Shown here one piece after another: positions 1-8,148 of a stretch of 64,000 nucleotides of DNA. The translations under genes and the position numbers were made by a program. The DNA comes from Actinomycetota bacterium. Lineage in GTDB: Bacteria > Actinomycetota > Actinomycetes > Nanopelagicales > Nanopelagicaceae. Each line of letters opens with the position of its first letter. The stretch's first letter is position 1. The stretch spans positions 1 through 64,000 of the forward strand of contig VGBW01000005.1 of the NCBI GenBank assembly GCA_016870365.1, read 5' to 3'. The notes beneath the pieces were generated by a model. That model ran no database searches. It was given only the letters and a program-made list of their open reading frames with translations, and was not told where the DNA came from.

Positions 1-628
1 TTACGTTCTGGCCCAGAAGAGTTATCTCAATAACTCCATCTGCCACCAGAGCTCTTATCTCGCTTAATATTTCATCAGCGCTTCGATCTTTCTCGCGGCC
101 GCGAAGAGCGGGAACTATGCAGAAGGTGCAGGTGTTATTGCAGCCCACTGAGATTGAGACCCAGGCAGAAAATGGTGAATGACGCCGTGCTGGAAGAGTG
201 GATGGAAAGTGTTCTAGAGATTCTTTGATTTCAATCTGAGCCCTTTTTTCAACTCTGGCTCGCTCAAGTAAGGCTGGAAGAGAGCCCATATTGTGAGTTC
301 CAAAGACCACATCAACGTAGGGAGCCTTCATTAAGATCAATCCTTGGTCTTTCTGGGCGAGACAACCACCTATTGCTATCTGCATATCTGGCCTTAGTTT
401 TTTCGCAGGAGCTAGGAAACTTAGGTGACCATAGAGTTTGTTATCAGCATTCTCTCTCACCGCGCAGGTGTTAAAGACGATTAGATCAGGGTCGGTTCCA
501 GGGGCTGCGGGGAGGTAGCCTGCGGCATCAAGGGATCCAGCAATACGCTCGGAATCATGAACGTTCATCTGGCAGCCCAGAGTTTGGATGAGGTAGGTGC
601 GACTCACCAGCGAATCGTACCTATCCAT
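1..628 (-). CDS. miaB: tRNA-2-methylthio-N6-dimethylallyladenosine synthase MiaB (partial)
   Basis: Radical-SAM methylthiotransferase that adds a methylthio group to i6A37 of tRNAs. The visible ~209 residues hold the N-terminal MTTase domain (GCQMN near residue 20, [16 protein letters not shown]) and the radical-SAM cluster motif CNNTCTFC followed by PALRGRE. The protein runs off the left edge, so the C-terminal half with the TRAM domain is missing. The start is taken at ATG 628, 13 nt after the recX stop; an in-frame GTG at 607 would give MSRTYLIQ, close to the usual N-terminus of the family. It is downstream of recA-recX in the same direction and probably cotranscribed. RimO, a paralogue with the same cofactor motif, lies at 5881-7281; NTCAVRE and SVGCNNTC identify this one as MiaB. 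Confidence 0.93.
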   Translation of the reverse strand, partial: MDRYDSLVSRTYLIQTLGCQMNVHDSERIAGSLDAAGYLPAAPGTDPDLIVFNTCAVRENADNKLYGHLSFLAPAKKLRPDMQIAIGGCLAQKDQGLILMKAPYVDVVFGTHNMGSLPALLERARVEKRAQIEIKESLEHFPSTLPARRHSPFSAWVSISVGCNNTCTFCIVPALRGREKDRSADEILSEIRALVADGVIEITLLGQNV

Positions 629-641
629 CTCTTGCCGAAAT

Positions 642-1139
642 TTATGAGCGCGAGATTCCCAGCTCTGCCAATACTCGAGAGATGACAGGGCCAGAAAAGC
701 CCCGCCTTGATAAGGCTCCACACATTCTGCGGCATGCCACCTCAGGTGAAAGGCTGCTAACTGCCCGAGCTTTTCGCTCTGCGAAAGTCATGGCATTGGC
801 AAACTCTTCATCATCGCTGATATCACCGGTGATCCGCTCGATTATCTCTGGAGAGATTCCCTTAGAGCGCAGCTCTCCGCCAATTATTCGCTTTGAGACC
901 TTCTTAGTCCTCTGCCGTGATTCACTCCAATAGCGAGCAAACTCATGATCATTGACAAAGCCCCGCTCGGCAAGGCGGAAGAGGACTGCGTTCGCAACCT
1001 CTTCCGGAATTCCGCGTTTCTTGAGGAGAGTGAAGAGCTCTCCCCTACTTTTCGCCCGACGACCAAGCGCAGTTAACGCAATCGTCGTGCCTACTTGGTA
1101 GGGGTCGCTCCCAACTTCTACTGAATTAGAACTCGACAT
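642..1139 (-). CDS. recX: Recombination regulatory protein RecX
   Basis: RecX binds RecA filaments and restrains RecA activity. The 165-residue product is made of helical three-helix repeats typical of RecX, with [30 protein letters not shown] and a C-terminal RRGFSGPVI element. The start chosen is ATG 1139, which overlaps the last 14 nt of recA (stop at 1126), implying translational coupling. An upstream in-frame start at 1166 would lie deeper in recA and is less likely. Small size, position after recA and these motifs make the call firm. It should share the recA promoter and its SOS control. Confidence 0.93.
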   Translation of the reverse strand: MSSSNSVEVGSDPYQVGTTIALTALGRRAKSRGELFTLLKKRGIPEEVANAVLFRLAERGFVNDHEFARYWSESRQRTKKVSKRIIGGELRSKGISPEIIERITGDISDDEEFANAMTFAERKARAVSSLSPEVACRRMCGALSRRGFSGPVISRVLAELGISRS

Positions 1140-2211
1140 CAGCTGCGGCTTCATCGATTGCAGCAACTAGCGCTGGATCGATATCGCTCGCTGCGAAGTG
1201 AGCCCGGATCTTGCCTTCAATCTCATTGGCTAGATCTGGGTTATCAAGCAGGAATTGGCGGGAGTTCTCTTTACCCTGACCGAGTTGATCTCCTTCATAG
1301 GTAAACCAGGCTCCAGATTTCTTTACGATTCCAAGATCAACGCCTAGATCTAGAAGGCTTCCCTCTCTAGAGATTCCTATTCCGTAGAGAATGTCAAACT
1401 CTGCTTGCTTAAATGGTGGAGCCATCTTATTTTTCACAACTTTGACGCGGGTGCGATTCCCAACCGCTTCTTGTCCATCTTTGAGAGTTTCGATACGACG
1501 GATATCCATACGGACTGAGGCATAGAACTTGAGCGCTTTTCCACCAGTTGTGGTTTCGGGAGAGCCAAAGAAAACGCCAATCTTGTCGCGGAGCTGATTA
1601 ATGAAGATAGCGGTGGTTTTTGTCTGGCTTAACGCGCCAGTTATCTTCCTTAAAGCCTGCGACATTAAGCGAGCCTGAAGTCCCATATGGGAATCACCCA
1701 TCTCACCTTCAATTTCAGCTCTAGGAACTAGGGCAGCAACTGAGTCAACGACAATAAGATCAAGTGCTCCAGAGCGAACTAACATATCCATGATTTCAAG
1801 TGCTTGTTCGCCGGTATCAGGTTGCGAAACTAGAAGCGCATCAATATCGACGCCAAGTTTCTTAGCATATTCAGCATCAAAGGCATGCTCGGCATCAATG
1901 AATGCTGCAATGCCGCCACTTTTTTGCGCATTAGCAATTGCATGCAAAGTTAAAGTTGTTTTTCCTGATGATTCAGGTCCAAAGACTTCAACGACACGGC
2001 CTCGTGGTATGCCACCAATCCCTAAGGCCATATCCAGGGCGATGGAACCAGTTGGAATTACCTCAATTGGAGTTGCGATCCGCTCGCTCATCTTCATTAC
2101 TGAGCCCTTGCCAAACTGACGCTCGATTTGAGCAAGCGCGGTATCTAGGGCTTTCTGCCGTTCGGCAGAGGGTTCTGCTTCTTTATTTGGATCTTTGGCT
2201 TCTTTAGCCAC
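1126..2211 (-). CDS. recA: Recombinase RecA
   Basis: DNA-dependent ATPase that forms filaments on single-stranded DNA, drives strand exchange and triggers LexA self-cleavage. Walker A GPESSGKT is at about residues 78-85; also seen are the [22 protein letters not shown] region, the loop sequences around [20 protein letters not shown], and an acidic C-terminus ending DEAAADVEF. The start is placed at GTG 2211, preceded by GAGAGG at suitable spacing, giving 361 residues, near the family length. The in-frame ATG at 2262 would add 17 residues not typical of RecA. It is followed by overlapping recX and then miaB. A LexA-type palindrome lies about 140 bp upstream. Confidence 0.98.
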   Translation of the reverse strand: MAKEAKDPNKEAEPSAERQKALDTALAQIERQFGKGSVMKMSERIATPIEVIPTGSIALDMALGIGGIPRGRVVEVFGPESSGKTTLTLHAIANAQKSGGIAAFIDAEHAFDAEYAKKLGVDIDALLVSQPDTGEQALEIMDMLVRSGALDLIVVDSVAALVPRAEIEGEMGDSHMGLQARLMSQALRKITGALSQTKTTAIFINQLRDKIGVFFGSPETTTGGKALKFYASVRMDIRRIETLKDGQEAVGNRTRVKVVKNKMAPPFKQAEFDILYGIGISREGSLLDLGVDLGIVKKSGAWFTYEGDQLGQGKENSRQFLLDNPDLANEIEGKIRAHFAASDIDPALVAAIDEAAADVEF

Positions 2212-2314
2212 AGTCTTGCCTCTCTTCTCTCGTAGTTGGCTCCAGAAGGTACGGAATGCCACTGACGGCCTGACCTTTAAAGTCGGCGGAATTGTGGAAC
2301 CGCTCTGGTTGGGT

Positions 2315-2335
2315 ATAACAGCTCTCCGCTGTTAT
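2315..2335 (-). promoter_or_regulatory. Hairpin in the recA 5' leader
   Basis: Perfect 8-bp inverted repeat (ATAACAGC / GCTGTTAT) around a 5-nt loop, lying between the proposed -10 of recA and its start codon about 104 nt downstream. There is no T-tract, so it is not a standard terminator. It could shape the untranslated leader or bind a protein. Function unknown. Confidence 0.5.
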
Positions 2336-2350
2336 GGGCATCATTCTAGC

Positions 2351-2364
2351 CGAACATCTGTTCT
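2351..2364 (-). promoter_or_regulatory. Candidate SOS (LexA) box of recA with overlapping promoter
   Basis: On the minus strand the sequence reads AGAACAGATGTTCG, a palindrome GAAC-4-GTTC that matches the Gram-positive LexA consensus CGAACRNRYGTTYC except at the two outer positions. A -10-like TAGAAT follows directly at 2344-2349 on the same strand, so the operator would sit between -35 and -10. Its place upstream of recA fits SOS control. lexA itself is not in the window. Confidence 0.75.
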
Positions 2365-2389
2365 AATGACTTTCTAGACACGCCACCCC

Positions 2390-2395
2390 TACCTT
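2390..2395 (+). promoter_or_regulatory. Possible -10 element for leaderless P450 mRNA
   Basis: TACCTT matches the loose actinobacterial -10 pattern TANNNT and ends 6 nt before the P450 ATG. There is no Shine-Dalgarno sequence before that ATG. Together these suggest a leaderless transcript. Weak, because the pattern is short. Confidence 0.3.
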
Positions 2396-2401
2396 GAAGC
2401 C

Positions 2402-3808
2402 ATGGTCGAGCTCGCACCTTTTCAAACCCCAAGACCGGCCGAATATGCCCCTATTCCAAAGCCCCTAAAGAAGCGAGATCTGAAGGGGCTCAAGATTCCA
2501 GATGGGCCAAGATCTGCCTTTCTAACCCTTAGGTTCCAGAGAGACACCCCGGCCTTTCTACTAGATGCCCGAGACAGATATGGAGATTGCAGCTCATTCC
2601 TCCTCGGCGGCCAGCTATTTATTACCGCCTTCTCCCCTGAAATGGTCCATGAGGTAACGGTGAGCAAGCAGAGCAGCTTTATTAAGGGGGTGGGCTTTGA
2701 TCGGATGCGAAAGGTATTAGGTAGTGGACTGCTTACCAATGAGGAGCCAATTCATCTTCGCCATAGAAGGCTGATGCAATCTCCATTTCATATCAGCAAG
2801 ATCTCCTCGTATGCCCAGACGATGCTTAGCCTTACTCGCAAACATATCTCCAATTGGAAAGATGGTCAGGTAGTAGCACTTGGACCTGAGATGATGTCGC
2901 TTACCTTTGACATCGTTGCCGATATCTTATTCGGTACCGATATCTCAGCAGATACCAAGCGGGTCCAGGATTCTATGCATATCGCCATAGATCGTATCGA
3001 GCGCACCATGCTTCCCGGCCTTGATCGCCTAGACAATCTGCCTATCGCCTATTTTAGAAAGTTTGAAAAAGCAGCCAACGAGCTCCATGAGGTGGCAACT
3101 CGGATAGTAAATGAGCGCATTGCCAGCGGAATCATGCGCGATGACCTAATGGGAGTATTACTTGAAGCCCAAACTGTCGAAGGAGAACGCTTGACTCCCA
3201 GAGAAATCTCTGATGAGACTCTGACTTTAATCTTAAGTGGCCATGAAACTACCGCAAATGTGTTAACTTGGACCTTTGCCTACTTAAGCCAGAACCCAAG
3301 GTATTGGGATGGGCTCGCAGAAGAAGCTGAGGCGGTTTTTGCAAAAGAAAATGATGAGGATTTTGCCAAGGCTCTTCTCTCCGCACCCCTATCAGGAGCC
3401 ATCTTTAGTGAGGTCTTAAGGCTTGCTCCCCCAGTCTGGGTCTCTCCAAGAAGAGCTCTAGAGGATATAACCCTTGGGGGCAAAGATATTCCAAAAGGTG
3501 CTCACGTTTTACTTAGTCAATATGTCACTCAAAGGGATGAAAAATACTTCTCCTCTGCCAATGAATTTATCCCAGAGCGATGGAGCGGTGAGTTTGAAAA
3601 GAGCTTGCCTCGTGGCGCTTATTTCCCCTTCTTAGCAGGTAGTAGAAAATGCCTGGGCGATCAATTCGCTCTCCTTGAGGGGCGAATAATTATCTTAGAG
3701 ATGGCACGAGGAGCTCGGCTCTCACTTACTGGGGAATTTCCTAAAGCCCAACCTCGAGCAACTTATCGCCCTAAAGGGGCTGTAGCTATGAAAGTTGAGC
3801 TTATTTGA
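2402..3808 (+). CDS. Cytochrome P450 monooxygenase
   Basis: Soluble bacterial heme-thiolate monooxygenase of 468 residues; substrate unknown. Seen in the sequence: I-helix oxygen-activation motif GHETT (residues 280-284), K-helix ExxR (E337-R340), a PERW element at 391-394, and the heme loop FLAGSRKCLG with the ligand Cys417. No membrane anchor or fused reductase is present, and no ferredoxin or ferredoxin reductase gene is next to it, so electrons must come from partners encoded elsewhere. It diverges from recA and its 3' end overlaps the convergent DUF3046 gene by 8 bp. A TetR regulator lies just beyond. The pair interrupts an otherwise conserved gene order, suggesting acquisition as accessory DNA. 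Confidence 0.95.
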   Translation: MVELAPFQTPRPAEYAPIPKPLKKRDLKGLKIPDGPRSAFLTLRFQRDTPAFLLDARDRYGDCSSFLLGGQLFITAFSPEMVHEVTVSKQSSFIKGVGFDRMRKVLGSGLLTNEEPIHLRHRRLMQSPFHISKISSYAQTMLSLTRKHISNWKDGQVVALGPEMMSLTFDIVADILFGTDISADTKRVQDSMHIAIDRIERTMLPGLDRLDNLPIAYFRKFEKAANELHEVATRIVNERIASGIMRDDLMGVLLEAQTVEGERLTPREISDETLTLILSGHETTANVLTWTFAYLSQNPRYWDGLAEEAEAVFAKENDEDFAKALLSAPLSGAIFSEVLRLAPPVWVSPRRALEDITLGGKDIPKGAHVLLSQYVTQRDEKYFSSANEFIPERWSGEFEKSLPRGAYFPFLAGSRKCLGDQFALLEGRIIILEMARGARLSLTGEFPKAQPRATYRPKGAVAMKVELI

Positions 3809-3998
3809 GTTCGCTTGGAATATCTGGGTTATTTTTCACAACCGCCCGCCAGATATCAGCCGGCTCAAATCCCATTTCAAGTGCTTGGTCCACACTCTGT
3901 CCACCAAGTTCTGCCATGGCAAAATCTTTGGAAAAGGAAGGAGCCCATTCAGGACCAAAGTGGGCAATTAGCCTTCGACGAAGTTCCGTGATCCTCAC
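3801..3998 (-). CDS. DUF3046 family protein
   Basis: Small protein of unknown function, about 65 residues, of a family restricted to Actinobacteria and commonly encoded close to recA-recX. Seen: basic N-terminus MRITELRRRL, then HFGPEWAPSFSKDFAMAELGG and DQALEMGFEPADIWRAV, the conserved core. The start is set at GTG 3998 to match the usual N-terminus; an in-frame TTG at 4013 would add five residues. It ends inside the convergent P450 gene (8-bp overlap). Its biochemical role is not known, so only the family name is given. Confidence 0.8.
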   Translation of the reverse strand: MRITELRRRLIAHFGPEWAPSFSKDFAMAELGGQSVDQALEMGFEPADIWRAVVKNNPDIPSELK

Positions 3999-4019
3999 TT
4001 TATTTCTTACCAAATGCTC

Positions 4020-4553
4020 TTAAAGAATTGAGGCTAAACGCTCTGCCTGCTCTTTAGAGTGCTCATCAGAAAGTGGGGCTGTCACTTGTCCCATTAGCCA
4101 GCGCAGGATAAGTCCGACTCCAACGACATCGGTTGCAAAAATCTTAGAGAGTTGAGCATAAATCTCAACCCAGATTCTATGCTCTCTTGCGGTTAAAGCA
4201 TCTGCCATAGTCTCGCCATCGTTAGCAAGTGCGCTTCTTAGCCCGGCATGGTTTGAGATCTCAGAGGAGATTAAATAAAGCGCCTTAGCTCTTGATTGTG
4301 CAATCATTGCCAGAGTTGAGATTCGCTCTAATTCACTTTCGACCAGCGCCAAGAAGACTTCATGTTTATCTCTAAAATGGTTATAAAGCGAGGCTCTTGA
4401 GACTTGAGCCTTATCAGCAATTTCAATCATGTTAGTGCCAGAGATTCCGCTTTGCGCCAAAAGCTCTTTTGTTGCTGCCATGATGGCGCCTCTGGTGCGA
4501 CGATGAATTATTGATTGGTGTTGATAGGTCGAGCGTAAGCTCTGATCTCTCAC
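4020..4553 (-). CDS. TetR-family transcriptional regulator
   Basis: 177-residue repressor-type protein with an N-terminal TetR helix-turn-helix: AATKELLAQSGISGTNMIEIA, then VSRASLYNHFRDKHEVFLAL. The C-terminal ligand-binding part is divergent, so the ligand cannot be guessed. Start at GTG 4553 with an upstream GAGGGG. It lies between clgR (21 nt upstream) and DUF3046, both long-standing members of this locus, while TetR genes are not. The nearby P450 gene is a reasonable target by proximity, but no operator was recognised. Confidence 0.85.
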   Translation of the reverse strand: MRDQSLRSTYQHQSIIHRRTRGAIMAATKELLAQSGISGTNMIEIADKAQVSRASLYNHFRDKHEVFLALVESELERISTLAMIAQSRAKALYLISSEISNHAGLRSALANDGETMADALTAREHRIWVEIYAQLSKIFATDVVGVGLILRWLMGQVTAPLSDEHSKEQAERLASIL

Positions 4554-4574
4554 AGCCTAATTCTTCCCCTCTGT

Positions 4575-4847
4575 TTAAGCAGCGTTGGTATCAACGACGC
4601 TAAGTACTGGAGTCTCATTGAGTCTGACTTGAGTAGTTACCTCAACTAGTACTTTTGATAGCGACAAATTCAGCGCCAGGCAAATCGCATTAAGAAGTTC
4701 AGATGATGCTTCTTTCTGACCACGTTCCACCTCAGAAAGATACCCCAGTGAAACTCGGGCAACCTTGGCTACATCTCTTAGGGTTCTATCTTGAGAGATG
4801 CGCTCGGCGCGAAGGCACTGACCAATATGGCTACGTAGTAACTCCAT
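4575..4847 (-). CDS. clgR: XRE-family regulator, ClgR-like
   Basis: 90-residue helix-turn-helix protein. The HTH runs through [30 protein letters not shown], close to ClgR, the actinobacterial activator of clp protease and stress genes. Location beside cinA and pgsA upstream of recA matches ClgR loci. Start at ATG 4847, preceded by a strong GGGAGG seven nt upstream; the alternative start at 4868 lacks this. After the HTH it carries a short tail with no other domain. Regulation of clpP here is inferred from family and synteny only. Confidence 0.82.
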   Translation of the reverse strand: MELLRSHIGQCLRAERISQDRTLRDVAKVARVSLGYLSEVERGQKEASSELLNAICLALNLSLSKVLVEVTTQVRLNETPVLSVVDTNAA

Positions 4848-4886
4848 GACTGAACCTCCCTGCTTCAACTAGATCTGCGCCGGTAC

Positions 4887-5357
4887 CTAGGTGCTAAGGA
4901 TACGCGCCAGAAGGGTTAATGCGCTCTCTACCGCGCCGTTTATAACCGCTTGGCGATCGCCATTTAAGGTCAATTTCAAGCTTTCTTGCCTATTTGGACC
5001 CACTAACCCGATCCAGATCTCACCAGGGGCGAAGCCATCTAGAGGTGATGGACCGGCAGCACCTGAGGAGGATATGGCCCAACTGCTTCCAATTCTTAGC
5101 TTTGCCCCCTCGGCCATGGCCAAGGCAACATCTGCGGAAACCAAACCTTTGGAGTCAATTAACTCCGTACTTAAACCTAACTGACTAATCTTCATCTCCT
5201 TTGAATAAGCAACGATTGATCCAAGTAAGACCTCTGAGGCCCCAGCTACTGAAACAAGAGCAGAAGTTATGCCTCCTCCTGTGATTGATTCGGCGCAGGA
5301 GATGCTCTCTCTTCGCTCTCTGAGTAGATCGATTACCTGTTTTGCTAGTTCGTTCAT
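4887..5357 (-). CDS. pncC: Nicotinamide-nucleotide amidase (CinA C-terminal domain, PncC)
   Basis: Stand-alone CinA C-terminal domain, 156 residues. The family deamidates nicotinamide mononucleotide to nicotinate mononucleotide in pyridine nucleotide recycling. Motifs: CAESITGGGITS near residue 21, VAYSKEMKISQLG, GLVSADVALAMAEGA, SSSGAAGPSP and PGEIWIGL. The N-terminal MoaB-like domain of long CinA is absent, as usual in Actinobacteria. The ATG overlaps the pgsA stop by 4 nt, so the two are probably translationally coupled. Confidence 0.88.
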   Translation of the reverse strand: MNELAKQVIDLLRERRESISCAESITGGGITSALVSVAGASEVLLGSIVAYSKEMKISQLGLSTELIDSKGLVSADVALAMAEGAKLRIGSSWAISSSGAAGPSPLDGFAPGEIWIGLVGPNRQESLKLTLNGDRQAVINGAVESALTLLARILST

Positions 5358-5884
5358 GGCTTTGACTTAACTACATCTCGAATGTATTGAAAGCCAGTAA
5401 TGTAGGTCAGCGCTATCGAAATTGCAAGCAGGATATCTCTTGGAGTATGTAGAATTTCAGGAAGTGGCAGGATGTAGAAACCGACTGAAAAGTTCTGCAG
5501 CAGAGTCTTTAGCTTTCCGCCCTTGCTAGCACTGATTACTTTTCGCCTAACAACCGCCAGGCGCAAGACAGTAATGACAATTTCTCGGGTGAGAATTAAT
5601 ACCGTCACCCACCAAGGCATCTTGCCAAGTATTGAAAGGCCAATTAGAGCTGTAGCGATAAATGCCTTGTCAGCGATGGGGTCTAAGATAATTCCAAAAG
5701 AGGAAATCTGATTCCAACGCCTTGCAATAATCCCATCTAGAACATCGGTCATTCCCACAATGAAGAATGAGAACCAGGCGATGATCTGCCAGTTTTGATC
5801 ATCTCCTCCATTCTTAAATAGAGCCCAGGTGCAGAAAGGAAGGGCTGCAATCCGGGTAAAGGTCAAGGCATTGGGAAGATTCAT
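5354..5884 (-). CDS. pgsA: CDP-diacylglycerol-glycerol-3-phosphate 3-phosphatidyltransferase PgsA
   Basis: Integral membrane enzyme making phosphatidylglycerol phosphate from CDP-diacylglycerol and glycerol-3-phosphate. The full CDP-alcohol phosphotransferase signature D-2-DG-2-AR-8-G-3-D-3-D is seen at DVLDGIIARR...GIILDPIADK (about residues 47-73). Several hydrophobic helices follow. Related enzymes (phosphatidylinositol phosphate or cardiolipin synthase) share the motif; the position between rimO and cinA supports PgsA. It overlaps rimO and pncC by 4 nt each. Confidence 0.92.
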   Translation of the reverse strand: MNLPNALTFTRIAALPFCTWALFKNGGDDQNWQIIAWFSFFIVGMTDVLDGIIARRWNQISSFGIILDPIADKAFIATALIGLSILGKMPWWVTVLILTREIVITVLRLAVVRRKVISASKGGKLKTLLQNFSVGFYILPLPEILHTPRDILLAISIALTYITGFQYIRDVVKSKP

Positions 5885-7281
5885 AGGCCCTGGGCGATCG
5901 AATCTGCCCCTGAAACATCGATGACAATAGCATCAACATACTGGCCCACTTTATAGCCAGCGCTTGGCCGACCAGCGATGGTGATAAAGGTGCTGGAATC
6001 AACTTCAGGTCCTTGATGTTCGGCTCTGCCTTCTTGAAGCTCTTCATCTTCAACTAGCACTCTCACTTTCTGGCCGATTCGATCCGAGGCTGTCTGCATC
6101 ACTAACTCTTCGGCGATCTTGGTTAGCTCACTTGTTCGCTCAGCAATAACATGAGGTTCTAACTTACCTTCCATCGAAAGGGCCTCAGTCTTATCTTCAT
6201 CAGAGTAGGCAAAGATGCCCATGGCATCAAGTTTTGCGGCATTAACAAAGTCAACCAGCTCTTGATACTCGCTCTCACTCTCTCCAGGAAAACCCACAAT
6301 GAAGTTGGAGCGAATTCCAGCTTCAGGACTCAGCGCTCTTATCTGAGTGATTAAGTGTAAGAACTTCTCACCATCTCCAAAGCGGCGCATCCTTCTGAGC
6401 AGGGCCCCTGAGGCATGTTGAAATGAGATGTCAAAGTAGGGAACAACCTTCTCCGTTGCAACCATGGCTTGCAATAGGGTCGGTCTAATCTCTGCAGGCT
6501 GTAGGTAAGAAGCTCTGATGCGCTCGATTCCATCAATTCTTGAAAGCGCTGGCAACAATTTCTCCATTGCCTTTAGATCACCGAAGTCTTTTCCATAAGA
6601 GGTGGTGTTCTCGCTTACCAGAAAGAGTTCACTAACGCCACTTTCAGCTAGCCATCTTGCCTCAGCGATAATCTCATCTGAAGTTCTTGAGATAAAAGAT
6701 CCTCTAAATTGTGGGATGGCGCAGAATGAACACCTGCGATCACAGCCTGAGGCGATTTTTAAGGGAGCCATTGGGGAGTTGGCTAATCTCTTTCTTGAGA
6801 AAGTGCTTCCCTGCCCCATCTTGGTCTTCAGCTCGTCCTTCATCTCCTGGCGAGCTACAGGTGATACGGGAGTTAAACTTCTACGGTCCTTTGGAGTATG
6901 GGCCGGGCTGGACTTGCCTGCCAGAATGTTCTGCAGGCGGCTTGAAATATCGGCATAGTCATCAAAGCTTAATATGGCATCAGCCTCTGGCATGGCATCT
7001 GCTAGCTCCTTTCCATATCGCTCAGCCATACATCCCACAGCAACTACTGCGCGAAGGGTGCCATCTGATTTCATGGAGTGCGCCTCAACTAGAGCATCTA
7101 CTGAGTCTTTTCTAGCAGATTCAATAAAACCGCAGGTATTTACCAAGGCCACATCAGCAGTTGCTGGATCATCAACTAATTGCCATCCAGCTACTGCCAG
7201 CCGCCCGGCCAATTCTTCGGAATCAACATCATTTCGCGCACAGCCCAGAGTCACTAAGGCAACGCTTTTGGGCTTGGACAC
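5881..7281 (-). CDS. rimO: Ribosomal protein S12 methylthiotransferase RimO
   Basis: Radical-SAM enzyme that methylthiolates a conserved Asp of ribosomal protein S12. N-terminal MTTase cysteines at 14 (TLGCARN), 50 (NTCGFI) and 84 (GCMAERY); radical-SAM CxxxCxxC at 180/184/187 (CDRRCSFCAIP); C-terminal TRAM-like segment around KVRVLVEDEE. TLGCARN and NTCGFIESA separate RimO from MiaB. Start GTG 7281. Its 466 residues are normal for the family. It begins a run of genes (rimO-pgsA-pncC) that overlap at their ends. Confidence 0.96.
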   Translation of the reverse strand: MSKPKSVALVTLGCARNDVDSEELAGRLAVAGWQLVDDPATADVALVNTCGFIESARKDSVDALVEAHSMKSDGTLRAVVAVGCMAERYGKELADAMPEADAILSFDDYADISSRLQNILAGKSSPAHTPKDRRSLTPVSPVARQEMKDELKTKMGQGSTFSRKRLANSPMAPLKIASGCDRRCSFCAIPQFRGSFISRTSDEIIAEARWLAESGVSELFLVSENTTSYGKDFGDLKAMEKLLPALSRIDGIERIRASYLQPAEIRPTLLQAMVATEKVVPYFDISFQHASGALLRRMRRFGDGEKFLHLITQIRALSPEAGIRSNFIVGFPGESESEYQELVDFVNAAKLDAMGIFAYSDEDKTEALSMEGKLEPHVIAERTSELTKIAEELVMQTASDRIGQKVRVLVEDEELQEGRAEHQGPEVDSSTFITIAGRPSAGYKVGQYVDAIVIDVSGADSIAQGL

Positions 7282-7310
7282 CTAATTATTCTATAGAGAA
7301 GAGGTGAGGC

Positions 7311-8027
7311 TTAACCTTGATTAGATGCTTGAGGTCCGAATTCCAGACGCAAAACCTCGCCGACTGCTCCAACAACTCCAATGTCTTCGCCATTTACCGT
7401 CAGATTAATCGCTCCGGCGTTTCCCATGACCAGATAGAGCAGTTGATTATCGGTAAAGGTCCGCTCCTCACCCTGGTGAATTCGTCCACTAAATTGAGTC
7501 CGTCCAGTGCTATCGCGAATTGCAATCCATGAAAGCCCATTTACTGCTTTGAGTTTTACCTCAACGTCATCTCTTATTGCAGCGCTGGGTGGGCTCTGAT
7601 CTTCATTGTTACTTGGGGCAGTAATGATGTTTTGCTCTGGTGACTCCTGTATAGAAGTAATTGCGGTTCCAACGAGTGCAAAGATAAACAGCACAGCTAC
7701 TACGCCACCTAGGGCCGTCCAGGAGATTGGCTTTCTCTCCTTCTTCGGCGTGAGAACGTGATTTTCACTTAGCAGATCGCGAATGGATTTTCGCAAAGGA
7801 ATTGTTTGGGATTCAAACTTAATCAATAGATCACTATCGCCAACTCCACAGATTCGGGCAATAGTTTTGATGTGTCCCCGAGCATAAGTCGCGCCACCTG
7901 CAGATGAAAAATTGTCATGCTCTAGATCCGCAATCACCGATGTCGGAATGCGCGAGAGTCTTGCAATTTGCTCGATGGTGAACCCTGCCGACTTGCGCAT
8001 CTCTTCTAGCGTTGAACCGACCGACAT
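7311..8027 (-). CDS. RodZ-like membrane protein with N-terminal helix-turn-helix
   Basis: 238-residue protein with three parts: a cytoplasmic HTH_25 domain (LEEMRKSAGFTIEQIARLSRIP, residues ~6-75), one transmembrane helix (about 110-132, GGVVAVLFIFALVGTAIT) and an external DUF4115 beta domain (LSWIAIRDSTGRTQFSG). This is the layout of RodZ, which links MreB filaments to the cell envelope. Start at ATG 8027, preceded by AGAGG; the longer start at 8105 lacks support. It lies between ftsK and rimO. Whether this organism has MreB cannot be seen here. Confidence 0.8.
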   Translation of the reverse strand: MSVGSTLEEMRKSAGFTIEQIARLSRIPTSVIADLEHDNFSSAGGATYARGHIKTIARICGVGDSDLLIKFESQTIPLRKSIRDLLSENHVLTPKKERKPISWTALGGVVAVLFIFALVGTAITSIQESPEQNIITAPSNNEDQSPPSAAIRDDVEVKLKAVNGLSWIAIRDSTGRTQFSGRIHQGEERTFTDNQLLYLVMGNAGAINLTVNGEDIGVVGAVGEVLRLEFGPQASNQG

Positions 8028-8148
8028 GAAAGCCTCTAAATCACTTGTGGGGAAGGGCAATTGTAGAAGCAGTACCAAGATAGGACAACCTAATTGTTGG
8101 AGCATGGGCTATTTGAGCAGAGGGCAGCCAAATACCGCCCTAGGAAAT

